From Cupriavidus sp. WKF15 (lineage in GTDB: Bacteria; Pseudomonadota; Gammaproteobacteria; Burkholderiales; Burkholderiaceae), in assembly GCF_029278605.1 (NCBI RefSeq), contig NZ_CP119574.1:62001-126000 (forward strand): 64,000 nucleotides of DNA, written 5' to 3'. Below, in pieces: positions 33,638-43,523 of the stretch (positions are counted from its first letter, which is position 1; every line of letters starts with the position of its first letter). The notes beneath the pieces were generated by a model. The model was not told where the DNA came from. It worked only from the letters and a program-made list of their open reading frames with translations, and searched no databases. The position numbers and the translations under genes were made by a program.

Positions 33638-35068
33638 ATGACCAAACTCACTCATGCCAACGGCGCCCCCGTTGTCGACAACTTCAACATCGAGACCGCC
33701 GGTGCGCGCGGCCCCGCGCTGCTGCAAGACATCTGGCTGCTCGAGAAGCTCGCCCACTTCGACCGCGAGGTGATCCCCGAGCGGCGTATGCACGCCAAGG
33801 GCTCCGGCGCTTTCGGCCACTTCACGGTGACGCACGACATCTCGGCGTACTCGAGGGCCAGGCTCTTCTCAAGTATCGGCAAGAAGACGGACGTCTTCGT
33901 GCGCTTCTCCACGGTGGCCGGCGAGCGCGGCGCAGCGGATGCCGAGCGAGACATCCGCGGCTTCGCAGTGAAGTTCTATACCGAGGAAGGCAATTGGGAC
34001 CTGGTGGGAAACAACACGCCCGTGTTCTTCCTGCGCGACCCGCTGCGATTTCCCGACCTGAACCACGCAGTCAAGCGCGACCCGCGCAGCAACCTGCGCA
34101 GCGCCCAGAACAACTGGGACTTCTGGACGCTGCTACCCGAGGCGCTGCACCAGGTGACCATCGTGATGAGCGATCGCGGCTTGCCCGATGGCTATCGCCA
34201 CATGCACGGTTTCGGCAGCCACACGTTCAGTCTCATCAACGCGGACAACGAGCGGTACTGGGTGAAGTTTCACCTGCGCAGCCGCCAAGGCATCCGTAAC
34301 CTCACCGACGCACAGGCCGCCGCGATCGTCGCCAACGACCGCGAAAGCGCGCAGCGCGACCTGCTCGAGGCGATCGACGGCGGCGACTTCCCGCGCTGGA
34401 CGTTGTGTATCCAGGTGATGACCGAGCAGCAAGCGCAGGTCTGCCCGTTCAATCCCTTCGACCTCACCAAGGTCTGGCCGCACGGCGACTACCCGCTCGT
34501 TGAGGTCGGTGTGCTGGAGCTCAACCGCAACCCCGACAACTACTTCGCCGATGTGGAGCAGGCGGCGTTCTCGCCTGCCAACATCGTGCCGGGCATTGGC
34601 TTCTCGCCGGACAAGATGCTGCAGGGGCGGCTCTTCAGCTACGGCGATGCGGTCCGCTACCGGCTGGGCGTGAACGCGCACCAGATCCCGGTGAACGCCC
34701 CGCGCTGCCCGGTGCACAGCTATCACCGCGACGGCGCGATGCGCGTGGACGGCAACCAGGGCGGGCTGCCCGGCATCGTGCCCAACAGCCGCGGCGAGTG
34801 GGCCGACAGCCCGCGGCTGGCGGAGCCGCCGCTGGCGCTCTCGGGTGCAGCCGCGCACTGGGACCATCGCGCGGACGAGGACTACTACTCGCAGCCGGGG
34901 GCGCTGTTCCGACTGATGTCGCCCGAGCAGAAGCTGCAGCTCTTCGACAACACGGCGCGCTCGCTCGGCGGTGCGAGCGAGGAGGTGCAGCAGCGGCATA
35001 TCCGCAATTGCACGATGGCCGATCGCGCCTATGGCGCAGGGGTTGCCGAGGCGCTGAAGAACCGCTAG
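33638..35068 (+). CDS. katA: Small-subunit haem catalase
   Basis: This 476-aa monofunctional catalase decomposes hydrogen peroxide. The distal His lies in [14 protein letters not shown], the conserved Asn region in [22 protein letters not shown], and the proximal Tyr ligand in [29 protein letters not shown] is another family signature. The length fits the small-subunit (clade 3) group. The start at 33638 is chosen because [12 protein letters not shown] is the usual N-terminus. Its last 500 bases are duplicated in inverted orientation at 28980-29503. Confidence 0.95.
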   Translation: MTKLTHANGAPVVDNFNIETAGARGPALLQDIWLLEKLAHFDREVIPERRMHAKGSGAFGHFTVTHDISAYSRARLFSSIGKKTDVFVRFSTVAGERGAADAERDIRGFAVKFYTEEGNWDLVGNNTPVFFLRDPLRFPDLNHAVKRDPRSNLRSAQNNWDFWTLLPEALHQVTIVMSDRGLPDGYRHMHGFGSHTFSLINADNERYWVKFHLRSRQGIRNLTDAQAAAIVANDRESAQRDLLEAIDGGDFPRWTLCIQVMTEQQAQVCPFNPFDLTKVWPHGDYPLVEVGVLELNRNPDNYFADVEQAAFSPANIVPGIGFSPDKMLQGRLFSYGDAVRYRLGVNAHQIPVNAPRCPVHSYHRDGAMRVDGNQGGLPGIVPNSRGEWADSPRLAEPPLALSGAAAHWDHRADEDYYSQPGALFRLMSPEQKLQLFDNTARSLGGASEEVQQRHIRNCTMADRAYGAGVAEALKNR

Positions 35069-35093
35069 TCAGACACCGGGCGCGTTGGTGCAG
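34570..35093. repeat. 524-bp inverted repeat, intact copy
   Basis: This is the 3' end of katA plus 25 bases, repeated almost perfectly in inverted orientation at 28980-29503. The pair flanks 5.1 kb containing cynTS, the isochorismatase and hydrolase genes, and most of katA. Confidence 0.9.
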
Positions 35094-35425
35094 AAAATTG
35101 CCCAGGCGCCCATGAAAGGCGAGGCAGAGTGCGGACGTTTATGCGCATCAATGAAGAGGTTCACTTGAAAAACGCTGATCACAATGCGTTGGACTGTCCT
35201 CCCTTGGCGCGGTGCACACCGCATTCGCCCTCGGGGCCGATGTCCGCGGCTATGCAATGCTCCCGCGCTTCGGCCAACTTACCAAGCTCTTACTGCAATC
35301 TTCCAATTGACATATTGTCACGTGCCGAACGTTATCTTGATCCGCGCCACTGTCGCAGTGGCCGAACTCCAATACGTCTAAAGCGCTCGCCGTCCGTTGG
35401 ACGCACCCGGCGCAAGGAGGCTTTC
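35094..35425. other. Intergenic, no gene supported
   Basis: No frame here has a family signature. A strong AAGGAGG at its end belongs to the next gene. Confidence 0.45.
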
Positions 35426-35818
35426 ATGAGTGCCCCGTCCGTTGTCCGCTGCATCGTTTCCGCTCCCAGCGACGAATGCCTATCCGACGTCGCTGCGCTT
35501 TGCCGTTCGCTATGGGCGAGCCTGCTCAATCCGTACTCACATGTTCACGACGAGCTGGTCTGCTGCGAGGGTGGCGGCGAGACTGTAGGCAAACTCGCCG
35601 ACAGTCACCTGGACATCCTCCCTGTAGGCTCGGCGGCGTCGCACGGGCAGACGCTGGAGCTCGTTGCCACACCGGAGCCCGGCCGCCACGTCCCGTCGAG
35701 CCTGCTGGAAACCATCCTGTCGGCCGTACTTATGCCTCATGTCAAGGCGCTAGTGTCCTTCGATGTCTACTGGACCACTATCCAAGGGCCTCCCCCCGAT
35801 CCCTCTAAAACGTCGTGA
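35426..35818 (+). CDS. Hypothetical protein, 130 aa
   Basis: ATG is preceded by a good CAAGGAGGC. The composition is globular, with strands and helices (VRCIVSAPSDECLSDVAALCRSLWASLL, HDELVCCEGGGETVGKL, LELVATPEPGRHVPSSLLETILSAVLMPHV). There are four Cys, two adjacent, and no signal peptide. I do not recognise a family. It is isolated between katA and the convergent SDR-LysR gene. Confidence 0.5.
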   Translation: MSAPSVVRCIVSAPSDECLSDVAALCRSLWASLLNPYSHVHDELVCCEGGGETVGKLADSHLDILPVGSAASHGQTLELVATPEPGRHVPSSLLETILSAVLMPHVKALVSFDVYWTTIQGPPPDPSKTS

Positions 35819-36052
35819 CTATCGCGAGGGCGGGTGCCCGCTTCCCACGCTCATGACGCATGTGGCGTTACTGGGTGACGAATCCCAGGATGCTTTCGAG
35901 CAAGGCGCAGGCAGGCTGACTTCGCGCACGTACTGGAGGAGGCGGGGCAGGCGGAAGCAGGTACAAGAAGGCAACGGGCTGTCGCTGGCCTTTATCGTGG
36001 CGCAGCCGCTCGTTGAAGCTCTCTATGAGCGTGGTCGATCGTCCTACCAAGT

Positions 36053-37867
36053 CTATTGACCCCGTAGGGGTACCAATGGCGCCGAGGCGACCTGTCGGTT
36101 CTCAGGCGTTGGTGAGAACGCCTCCGGGCATTGGAGGTCCAGCGCCCGAATCGCTGCCGTCATGTGGTCGACGAACACGCGGATACGCGACGGCAGATGC
36201 TGGCGGCTCAAGTAGCAGATGTAGTGGCCTCGGTCACCGGGTGCATACTGCGGCATGGAGTGAACCAGTTTTCCCTCGCGCAGCAGATCGCAGATCAGGT
36301 ACCCGCCCAACTGAGCGATGCCTTTGCCTTGGAGGACGGCCTCCAGCACTAGCCCAACATCGTTGAACATGAGGCGCGACGGCGGCGTCAGCTTACGCGA
36401 TCCTGCCTCTACCTTGAACTCCCATTCGTACACGCGGCCCGACGGCAGACGGATGTTGATGCAGTCGTGCTGCATCAACGCGTTCGGCGACTCGGGCATA
36501 CCGCGCCTTGCCGCATACTCGGGCGAGGCGCACACCAGAGTCTGCATGGGGACGATCTGTTTCGCAACGATTCTAGTGTCTGCTAGACGCCCGTTGAGAA
36601 ACGACACGTCGATGCGGCCCGCCGTGAAGTCACTCCCGACGCAGCTCAAGTCCAACTCGATCTCGATCTCAGGGTACTTCTCCTGGAAGCCCCACAGCAG
36701 CGGCGCAACCACCTTGCGGCCAAAGCCCACAGAAGCGGAGACCCGCAGGCGTCCTCGCGGCGGACCGTCGCGCAGATCGCGCAGGTCCTCTATTGCTTGT
36801 GTGATGAGAGTGACACCGGGCTGGCAGCGGGCATGGAAGATCTCGCCTTCACGCGTGAGCGAAATGCTGCGCGTCGTCCGACTCAACAGACGAAAGCCGA
36901 CCTGCGATTCCAGCTTCTGGACGCCGCGGCTGACCGCGGAGCGAGCGATTCCGAGCCGGTCAGCGGCCTTGGAAAAGCCGCCTTCGGCCACAACGGTGAT
37001 GAAGGCGACGACTCCGGGATAGCTCGTCGCGAAACTCGATGCAAGCACGCCCGAGTTGTCCGCACCGGCAGGCGCTGAAAGAGGGGACTGCGAGGCGAAG
37101 CTGGATTGAGCTTGGTAGCGACCAAGCCAGTCCTCGAACCGGATCGCGCCAAGGCGGGGGTTCTCCCCGGGTGTGAGCGTCCGATCGGAGAGGAGGCCAC
37201 CGAAGTAGCGTGCGTTGACGTCCGGCACGACCTTGCGCGTATCCTTCGTCGCCCGCAGGAAGCGCCTGACCACGTCGTCCAGCGGCATTGCCTCTGGACC
37301 GGCGACTTCGACTGTGCCGTTGACCGGCGGGGCGACTGCAACCTCGGCAAGCGCCGCTGCCACGTCCGCTGACGCGATCGGCTGGATCAGCGCCGGCGAT
37401 ACGCGAATCTCCTTGCCTAAGGTGGCCAACTGGGCGGCCGACTGGGCAATGTTGCCGACAAACTCGTAGAACTGCGTCGTACGAACGATGGTGTACGGAA
37501 TGCCGGATGCCTTGACGAGGCGCTCCTGCGCGACCTTCGCCCGGAAATAGCCGCAGTCGGGAAGCCGTTCGCCGCCAACGATCGACAGGGCCACATGGTG
37601 GCGTACGCCGGCTACAGCCCCCGCAGCCAGCAGGTTGCGGCCCGATGTCTCGAGAATCTCGAGGGCCGCCTCGTCTTCCCATACTGGCGCGTTCGCCACA
37701 TCGACGACGACCTCGGCGCCGTTGAGCGCTTTGGCCAAATCCTCGCGGCTGATGTTGTTGACATCGCTGTCAGGGGCGGCTGGGAGCACGTCATGTCCGC
37801 GCTTTCGAAGATCCTTCACAAGCTGCGTTCCGATGAGGCCGGTGCACCCGATGACGACAATCTTCAT
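36053..37867 (-). CDS. Fusion of NmrA-like SDR and LysR-type regulator, 604 aa
   Basis: One uninterrupted frame encodes two proteins. Residues 1-252 are an NAD(P)-binding SDR (MKIVVIGCTGLIGTQLV, YFRAKVAQERLVKASGIPYTIVRTTQFYEF), paralogous to 15585-16337. A Ser/Ala/Pro-rich linker (253-282) leads to a complete LysR: HTH FITVVAEGGFSKAADRLGIARSAVSRGVQKLESQVGFRLLSRTTR at about 288-335 and an effector domain to about 585. LysR HTHs are normally N-terminal, so this order is odd. The start at 37867 has GGAGAGAAG upstream. A GTG in the linker might also start a free LysR, but no Shine-Dalgarno is evident. Confidence 0.85.
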   Translation of the reverse strand: MKIVVIGCTGLIGTQLVKDLRKRGHDVLPAAPDSDVNNISREDLAKALNGAEVVVDVANAPVWEDEAALEILETSGRNLLAAGAVAGVRHHVALSIVGGERLPDCGYFRAKVAQERLVKASGIPYTIVRTTQFYEFVGNIAQSAAQLATLGKEIRVSPALIQPIASADVAAALAEVAVAPPVNGTVEVAGPEAMPLDDVVRRFLRATKDTRKVVPDVNARYFGGLLSDRTLTPGENPRLGAIRFEDWLGRYQAQSSFASQSPLSAPAGADNSGVLASSFATSYPGVVAFITVVAEGGFSKAADRLGIARSAVSRGVQKLESQVGFRLLSRTTRSISLTREGEIFHARCQPGVTLITQAIEDLRDLRDGPPRGRLRVSASVGFGRKVVAPLLWGFQEKYPEIEIELDLSCVGSDFTAGRIDVSFLNGRLADTRIVAKQIVPMQTLVCASPEYAARRGMPESPNALMQHDCINIRLPSGRVYEWEFKVEAGSRKLTPPSRLMFNDVGLVLEAVLQGKGIAQLGGYLICDLLREGKLVHSMPQYAPGDRGHYICYLSRQHLPSRIRVFVDHMTAAIRALDLQCPEAFSPTPENRQVASAPLVPLRGQ

Positions 37868-38046
37868 GCTCTTCTCTCCGTTTCTCGACATACCGTTGCC
37901 GTCTATATGCGTGGAGATTGCCCGCGTGCTCCGGAAAGGTCCTTGCCTTCACCTTGAATTTTTCGGCAGGAGAGGTTGGTTTTTCGTCCAAGCGTTGCCT
38001 GACGGGGGATGAGATGCTCTCACCACCGGTTGCAGTATCATTATTC

Positions 38047-39654
38047 ATGGACGGAATTCGCCAGTTGCCCCCCCACCTGGGAGCCGAATCGGCCAGGGGA
38101 TGTCAAGTGCAATTCGTGTTTGAAGACTACGTGATCGACCCGGAACGCCGGGAGCTTTCGCATCATGCGAGAGTCGTACCTGTCGGGCCGCAGGTCTTCG
38201 ATCTGCTGCTGCATCTCGTCAGGAACCGCGACCGTGTCGTCAGCAAGGACGACCTGCTGCAGGCGGTATGGCGCGGCCGAATCGTCTCGGAATCGACGAT
38301 CACCAGTCACATAAATGCGGTTCGCAAGGCCATTGGCGACACCGGCGGGGAACAGCGCTTGGTCAGGACTATCGCCCGAAAGGGTTTCCGCTTTGTCGGC
38401 GAGATCGGCGAACACATCTCCAGAGAATCGAGGGAGCCGCCGTCCGCGCTCCTCCTTCCGGATAAACCCTCCATTACCGTATTGCCCTTCCAGAACCTGA
38501 GCGGCGACCCCGAACAGGAGTATTTCGCTGACGGCGTGGTGGAGGACATCATCGCTGCGCTGTCACGCATACGCTGGCTGTTCGTCATCGCGAGTGACTC
38601 AAGTTTCACCTACAAGGGCCGCGCGGTCGAGGTGAAGGACGTCGGCCGCGAGCTTGGCGTGCACTACGTGCTGGAAGGCAGCTTGCGCAAGACCGGCAAC
38701 AAGGTGCGCATCACAGGGCAGCTCATCGATGCCAGGACCGGGACACATCTCTGGGCAGAGCGCTTCGAAGGCACGCTGGACGATATCTTCGAACTGCAGG
38801 ACCAGGTTGCGGAAAGCGTGGTCGGCGCCATCGCGCCGCAGCTCGAGCGGGCGGAAATCGAGCGTGCCAAGCGCAAGCCGACGGAGAACCTGTGCGCCTA
38901 CGACTATTACCTTCGCGGCACCGCGCAGGTGCACAGCGGAACGCGCGAATTAATCGAGGCGGCGCTGCCCTTGTTCTACAAGGCCACCGAGCTCGATCCG
39001 GATTTCGCATCGGCCTATGGCATGGCGGCCTGGTGTTATATCTGGCGCAAGATGAATGGCTGGATGATCGATCAGCCCCGGGAAATTGCCGAGGGCACTC
39101 GCCTGGCGCGACTAGCGGTGGAGCTCGGCCGGGACGATGCTGTGGCGCTCACGAGAGGAGCTCATGCACTCGGGCATCTGACCGGCGACCTCGACGGCGG
39201 TATCGCGCTGTTCGACAGAGCTTTGCTACTTAATCCGAACCACGCCCCTGCATGGTCCCTGTGTGGGTGCCTGCACGCTTGTCGCGGTGAAACAGACGCT
39301 GCGATTAAGTATTTGGCGCGTGCCGTTCGCTTGAGTCCATTGGATCCGGAAATGTTCAGGATGCAGGCTGGGATGGCGCTGGCACATTTCTTCGCAGGGC
39401 GCTTCGACGCCGCTTCGGATTGGGCCGAAAGGGCCAAATGCAATCTACCGAGTTTCCTTGCCCCGGTCGGCGTTCTGGCGGCGAGTCATGCGCTCGCTGG
39501 ACGCATGGATAAAGCGAAGGAGGCGATGCAGCGCCTGCGCACGCTCGATCCGTCACTCCGCGTCTCCAATCTCAAGGATTGGCTTCCGATCCGTCGCCCA
39601 GAAGACCTGACCCAGTTTGCGGAGGGGCTGCGGCTGGCCGGATTGCCCGAGTGA
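38047..39654 (+). CDS. Winged-helix DNA-binding / TolB-like / TPR regulatory protein, 535 aa
   Basis: The N-terminal OmpR/CadC-type winged helix spans about residues 20-115 (FEDYVIDPERRELS, PQVFDLLLHLVRNRDRVVSKDDLLQAVWRGRIVSESTITSHINAVRKAIGD, RTIARKGFRFVG). A TolB-like domain follows (KPSITVLPFQNLSGDPEQEYFADGVVEDIIAALSRI). TPR-like helices run from about 285 to the end (LFYKATELDPDFASAYGMAAWCY, FDRALLLNPNHAPAWSLCGC). There is no membrane segment, so it is a cytoplasmic regulator. Start: ATG at 38047, or the GTG at 38107, where the winged helix begins. It is divergent from the SDR-LysR gene across 179 bases. The target is unknown. Confidence 0.82.
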   Translation: MDGIRQLPPHLGAESARGCQVQFVFEDYVIDPERRELSHHARVVPVGPQVFDLLLHLVRNRDRVVSKDDLLQAVWRGRIVSESTITSHINAVRKAIGDTGGEQRLVRTIARKGFRFVGEIGEHISRESREPPSALLLPDKPSITVLPFQNLSGDPEQEYFADGVVEDIIAALSRIRWLFVIASDSSFTYKGRAVEVKDVGRELGVHYVLEGSLRKTGNKVRITGQLIDARTGTHLWAERFEGTLDDIFELQDQVAESVVGAIAPQLERAEIERAKRKPTENLCAYDYYLRGTAQVHSGTRELIEAALPLFYKATELDPDFASAYGMAAWCYIWRKMNGWMIDQPREIAEGTRLARLAVELGRDDAVALTRGAHALGHLTGDLDGGIALFDRALLLNPNHAPAWSLCGCLHACRGETDAAIKYLARAVRLSPLDPEMFRMQAGMALAHFFAGRFDAASDWAERAKCNLPSFLAPVGVLAASHALAGRMDKAKEAMQRLRTLDPSLRVSNLKDWLPIRRPEDLTQFAEGLRLAGLPE

Positions 39655-40233
39655 CTATGGCACGATTGCTCCTCGCCGATGGCGCATACCGTGCCGAGCA
39701 GAGCGTGCTCTCGAACGGCCGCATAGATTGCAGGGATGAGACCGCGAAGGCCTTCCCGGCCAGCGGCGTGCCGCCTGGTGCCGCCGGTACTGCGATCATG
39801 CAGACCCATGGATGCGTCACTTCTCAATCTCACGTCAGTCATTGAGCCGAGCAAAGGCGTCGCAATTGGGCAAGGTCGAGTCCGTCCATCGAGGCCACGC
39901 AAGAGCGCGGATGCGCGCAGATGCTCGTCACCCATGATTCCGATAGGAACGTTGCGATGGGTGGACCTGGCGAGGCTCGAGTCCCATCCTCGCTTGAACG
40001 ACGGTAGTTAGGCCAGCTTCGGTCATCATGAGTCTGGAGCCATCTGACTCAAACTGGCCGGGTGCGGCCCGACGCTCAGCACAACCGAGCGTTCCTCCTG
40101 GACTGGTCCGCGTAGGGCAGGAGACGACCCAATTCGGTCATTTAGATTTCTACAAACCAGCCATTCGTTCGTCGTGGCGTGCAATAAGGCTACTGTCCCA
40201 GCGAGAACGAACCGAAGCGGAAAATGGCAACTC
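39655..40233. other. 580 bases without a supported gene
   Basis: Overlapping frames on both strands lack start signals. A stretch near 40030-40075 (ATCTGACTCAAACTGGCCGGGTGCGG) resembles 56289-56320 and belongs to the intergenic repeat family. Confidence 0.4.
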
Positions 40234-41118
40234 CTACGCCAATCGCAGATCCCGCAACATATCAAGTACGTGTTGCGTGGAACGCTCAACGTACCCCGCA
40301 CGATGTGCAATGCCGAGCCGACGCCACAGCGCCGGGCGCAGCGGACGCATGACAATGCGCTTGTCGGGTAATGGCGCAGTCGCCTCATGGGGCAACAGCG
40401 CGGCGCCGTAACCTGCCGCTACCAGACTCTTGATCGCGTCGTTGTAGTTGAGCTGAATGCGAGGCGCAGGATGATACCCCCCGGTCGCGAACCACTCCGC
40501 AGTGAGACGTGAAAGACGCGTGGTCGCGTCATTGAGAATGAGAGGTTGGACAGCGAGCCATTCAGGCGTGACGCGGGCTGGGCACCGCCAATGCGCCGGC
40601 ACAAAGGCCATCACGGGGTCGCGCCTCCAAGGCTTGATCACGAGTCCAGCCACCGGGGGCTGAGGCAGTGCAACTAGCCCAACGTCCAGCGTCCCATCCG
40701 CCAGTCGGGACAAGGTTTCATGTGAAGTCAGCACTGCAACTTGAATGTCGATAGCGGGATGGTGCTGGCGCAGCACCTCAAGCGCTTGCGGCAACAGGTG
40801 CGCGATCGCGCCAGTCGACGCACCGAGCCGCACGCGCCCTTCGAGCCCCTGCACTTGGCGTTGAATGTCGTCTAACGCCTGCTCCGCATCGGCCAGAAGT
40901 CGACGCGCGCGCTCCACCAGCACCTCTCCTATAGCCGACGGCCTGACATGTCCGCGCTTCCGCGACAGGAGTGGAGCCCCAATGCGGTCTTCAAGTTCAG
41001 CGATATGGAGGCTAACCGTTGGCGGCGCCAGGTGCAATGCACGCGCCGCATCGGCAAATGAGCCGCGGTCTGCAATGGCGACCAGAGTGCGCAAGCGGTC
41101 GAGGCTGATCTCTCGCAT
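40234..41118 (-). CDS. LysR-family transcriptional regulator, divergent from argC
   Basis: This is a 294-aa regulator. The HTH is at residues 3-62 (LDRLRTLVAIADRGSFADAARALHLAPPTVSLHIAELEDRIGAPLLSRKRG), followed by a substrate-binding-like domain (GRVRLGASTGAIAHLLPQALEVLRQHHPAIDIQVAV onward). It diverges from argC across 136 bases that contain an inverted repeat 12 bases before its start. Control of argC, and of itself, is the natural inference. Confidence 0.88.
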   Translation of the reverse strand: MREISLDRLRTLVAIADRGSFADAARALHLAPPTVSLHIAELEDRIGAPLLSRKRGHVRPSAIGEVLVERARRLLADAEQALDDIQRQVQGLEGRVRLGASTGAIAHLLPQALEVLRQHHPAIDIQVAVLTSHETLSRLADGTLDVGLVALPQPPVAGLVIKPWRRDPVMAFVPAHWRCPARVTPEWLAVQPLILNDATTRLSRLTAEWFATGGYHPAPRIQLNYNDAIKSLVAAGYGAALLPHEATAPLPDKRIVMRPLRPALWRRLGIAHRAGYVERSTQHVLDMLRDLRLA

Positions 41119-41130
41119 GTCGGTGTCCAG

Positions 41131-41147
41131 ATTCAGAAAAACTGAAT
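41131..41147. promoter_or_regulatory. Inverted repeat between lysR and argC
   Basis: ATTCAG-AAAAA-CTGAAT has perfect 6-base arms. A second small palindrome, TGAAATTCA, lies at 41158-41166. Both are LysR-like (T-N-A dyads) and placed for autoregulation and argC control. Confidence 0.5.
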
Positions 41148-41254
41148 GTTCGCGTTATGAAATTCAACTTTCTCTATTGTAGCGGTCCACGGAACATAGG
41201 GGCTTGTTCTTCGTTCTACTTCTTACAACCCAAAGTCAGCGGAGTATTTCACGT

Positions 41255-42178
41255 ATGAGCTCCCCCATTGTTTTCATCGACGGCGACCAAGGCACCACCG
41301 GGTTGCTAATCCACGAACGGCTGCGTAACCGGACCGACATCAGACTGATTACGCTTGCTGCTGCGGAGCGCAAAGATTTGCGGCGTCGCGCAGAAGCCAT
41401 CAACGCCTGCGACATCGCCATCCTCTGTTTGCCGGATGCCGCCGCGCGCGAGGCAGTGGCCACAATTGTCAATCCTGCGGTTCGAGTTATCGACGCAAGC
41501 TCCGCCCACCGTACACAGCCGGACTGGACTTACGGATTTCCGGAGATGACGCCGGGGCAAGTTGAGAGAATTGCAAACGCACGTCGGGTCACCAACCCCG
41601 GTTGCTATCCGACCGGTGCGATTGGCCTGCTGCGTCCGTTGGTGCTGGCTGGGCTCATACCGGGCAATTACCCCATCAGCATTCATGCGGTATCCGGCTA
41701 CTCCGGACGCGGACGCGCCGGCGTGGAGGAATATGAGGGGCCGGGAGCCGCCAACGCGCCTTCATACCAGGTCTATGGCCTGGAACTCGCGCACAAGCAC
41801 ACGCCGGAGATCCAGCAGCACGCCGGGCTCGCGCAGCCTCCCATTTTCGTCCCTGCATACGGAGCGTTCCGCCAGGGCATCGTGCTGACGGTGCCGCTGG
41901 CGTTGCGGCTGCTGGCACCCGGCGTGAATGGCGCCACTTTACACGCCTGCCTCGCGCGCCACTATGCCAAGGCGGACCACGTACATGTCTTGCCGATGCA
42001 AGAATCGTGCGTCTTAAAGCACCTGGACCCGCAAATGCTAAACGGTACGAACGACATGCGCTTGAGCGTATTTCCTAGCATGGAGCACGGGCACGTCCTC
42101 CTGTCTGCGGTTTTCGATAATCTTGGAAAGGGCGCATCCGGCGCCGCGATTCAAAACCTGAACCTCATGCTCGCGTAG
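41255..42178 (+). CDS. argC: N-acetyl-gamma-glutamyl-phosphate reductase, type 2
   Basis: This 307-aa NADPH enzyme performs the third step of arginine synthesis. The length and the N-terminus [18 protein letters not shown] mark the short type 2 group. The catalytic Cys117 lies in [31 protein letters not shown] and the C-terminal NDMRLSVFP with [28 protein letters not shown] are diagnostic. The start at 41255 is where the Rossmann fold begins; an upstream start would add an unrelated stretch. It stands alone with a divergent LysR, apart from other arg genes, so it may be an accessory copy. Confidence 0.93.
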   Translation: MSSPIVFIDGDQGTTGLLIHERLRNRTDIRLITLAAAERKDLRRRAEAINACDIAILCLPDAAAREAVATIVNPAVRVIDASSAHRTQPDWTYGFPEMTPGQVERIANARRVTNPGCYPTGAIGLLRPLVLAGLIPGNYPISIHAVSGYSGRGRAGVEEYEGPGAANAPSYQVYGLELAHKHTPEIQQHAGLAQPPIFVPAYGAFRQGIVLTVPLALRLLAPGVNGATLHACLARHYAKADHVHVLPMQESCVLKHLDPQMLNGTNDMRLSVFPSMEHGHVLLSAVFDNLGKGASGAAIQNLNLMLA

Positions 42179-42419
42179 CAATAGTTGCCATTGGCTTGAG
42201 ATAACGTTCGGCCGCATCCATGTGCCAACGATGGTTGCCTCATCTGTTCGTGGCCGTCGAATGTCTCTTTCTGGCCGGCAAGCGCCCTTTGGGGGTCCGA
42301 ACCGGCCATCAACCGCAACTGCCGGATCCCGGCCATGCTTCAGGTGTACGATGTGCAATTGAGACCTCCCCATTGGACGAAACAGTTTGGACTCCAAGGT
42401 TGGTGCATGAGGAAAAGCG

Positions 42420-42860
42420 ATGGGGTTCGCCTGCCGAAAGTTTCTCATCGCCCCTGACGATACTCTCTGGCGGCTAGCCACCACCAAATTCGAGCGAATG
42501 CTGCGGGAGCCGGCGAGCCACTGCTTGTCCGCTTTTGCTGGGCAACGCGTGCGCATGGCCGATGTGGTCGTCGAACTCACGGCCAGAGAACCCGTGTGCG
42601 TCCTTCGCGCAACGTTTTCCATTCTCACTTTCGATGCCCAAGGTCGCCTCGATCCAGGGGGCTTCGAAAAGCAGCAATTTGCCCTCGCGGAGTCGATCGT
42701 TGCCCCCGTCATCGCCGTACCCGCTGATGTGAGCCAACAACCCGTCGTCGACGCGTCCGTGCGATTCATCGCGCAAGGGGGCCAATGGTGTCCCTCACGA
42801 GCATTGGCGCGTGCGATCGATGAGGCCGCGTTGGGCCAACGACGTTGCGTACGCCTGTAG
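42420..42860 (+). CDS. Hypothetical protein, 146 aa
   Basis: ATG is preceded by GAGGAAAAG. The product reads as a compact alpha/beta protein: CRKFLIAPDDTLWRLATTKFERMLREP at the start, then RMADVVVELTAREPVCVLRATFSILTFDAQGRLDPGGFEKQQFALAE. Codon use matches neighbouring genes. I do not recognise a family. It points towards the helicase and calcium-binding-family genes, which run the other way. Confidence 0.55.
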   Translation: MGFACRKFLIAPDDTLWRLATTKFERMLREPASHCLSAFAGQRVRMADVVVELTAREPVCVLRATFSILTFDAQGRLDPGGFEKQQFALAESIVAPVIAVPADVSQQPVVDASVRFIAQGGQWCPSRALARAIDEAALGQRRCVRL

Positions 42861-43113
42861 GTCGTCGAGCAAGTGCGGCGGTTTCGTACGTACGCATGCC
42901 GACGTCCGCACATTGCCAGCGGAAACCGGCAGTCCGATCTGTTCGAGGCCAATGTAGGCAATTCTTGGCCATCCACCAAAAGCTGAAAATCTTCCGCCAG
43001 CCCTCTCCAGGCAAGGCTGGGGGTGCAGTTGACCTTGAAAGCGGGCCGAGCAAACGGTTCCAGACCGTCTACTTGTGTTCTTCCGGAGGACGCAGCCAGC
43101 GACTACGAGAAGC

Positions 43114-43479
43114 TCAGAAGCTGTAACCTTGGTCGCACCAATAGTGCCAGTCTGAGACAGCAAGCCGCGTGCTCTGGTCGGCCCGAATCGGAACGAGCTG
43201 AGCAAGGGGCACGACGAGTTCACGCTGGTTGTGTTGCGCGTGAACGAAGATGGTAACGCGGCACAACTGGTCACGAGCGAGCTCGGTGACAGAAAAGCGT
43301 TCGCCTGCGCGTAGCGGAGACGCAGGCATGGTCTGACGTACCCGCGCGTCGAACGGAAAGCTCAGGCTATCTTCGAGATGGCAATACCATGCCATCGCGC
43401 ATTCTTCCTCGGTGTACGCGTCGACAACGATCTCCATCGAGATTCGCTGTTCGTGTGGGTTGTCGCCGGGCTTTGCCAT
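43114..43479 (-). CDS. Small calcium-binding-family protein, 121 aa
   Basis: The core MEIVVDAYTEEECAMAWYCHLEDSLSFPFDARV, then SVTELARDQLCRVTIFVHAQ, then VPLAQLVPIRADQSTRLAVSDWHYWCDQGYSF matches the small PF11535-type proteins (E-E-x-x-x-x-W-Y-x-x-L-E-D, ending D-W-H-Y-W-x-x-x-G-Y). An alternative start is the internal Met at 43437. It lies 44 bases downstream of the helicase stop on the same strand and may be co-transcribed. Its exact role is unknown. Confidence 0.8.
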   Translation of the reverse strand: MAKPGDNPHEQRISMEIVVDAYTEEECAMAWYCHLEDSLSFPFDARVRQTMPASPLRAGERFSVTELARDQLCRVTIFVHAQHNQRELVVPLAQLVPIRADQSTRLAVSDWHYWCDQGYSF

Positions 43480-43523
43480 AGAGGTACGTGGAGTTCAGAC
43501 GTCGATGAGCTGGCATGGCAAAG

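Noticed and set aside
35868..36050. IS3-like transposase motif IESFNERLR on the minus strand
   Set aside because: Only nine residues resemble a transposase; the surrounding sequence is low complexity, so it is probably chance.
42038..42979. 313-codon minus-strand frame
   Set aside because: It overlaps argC and the 146-aa gene in antisense and has Arg/Ser/Thr-rich shadow composition.
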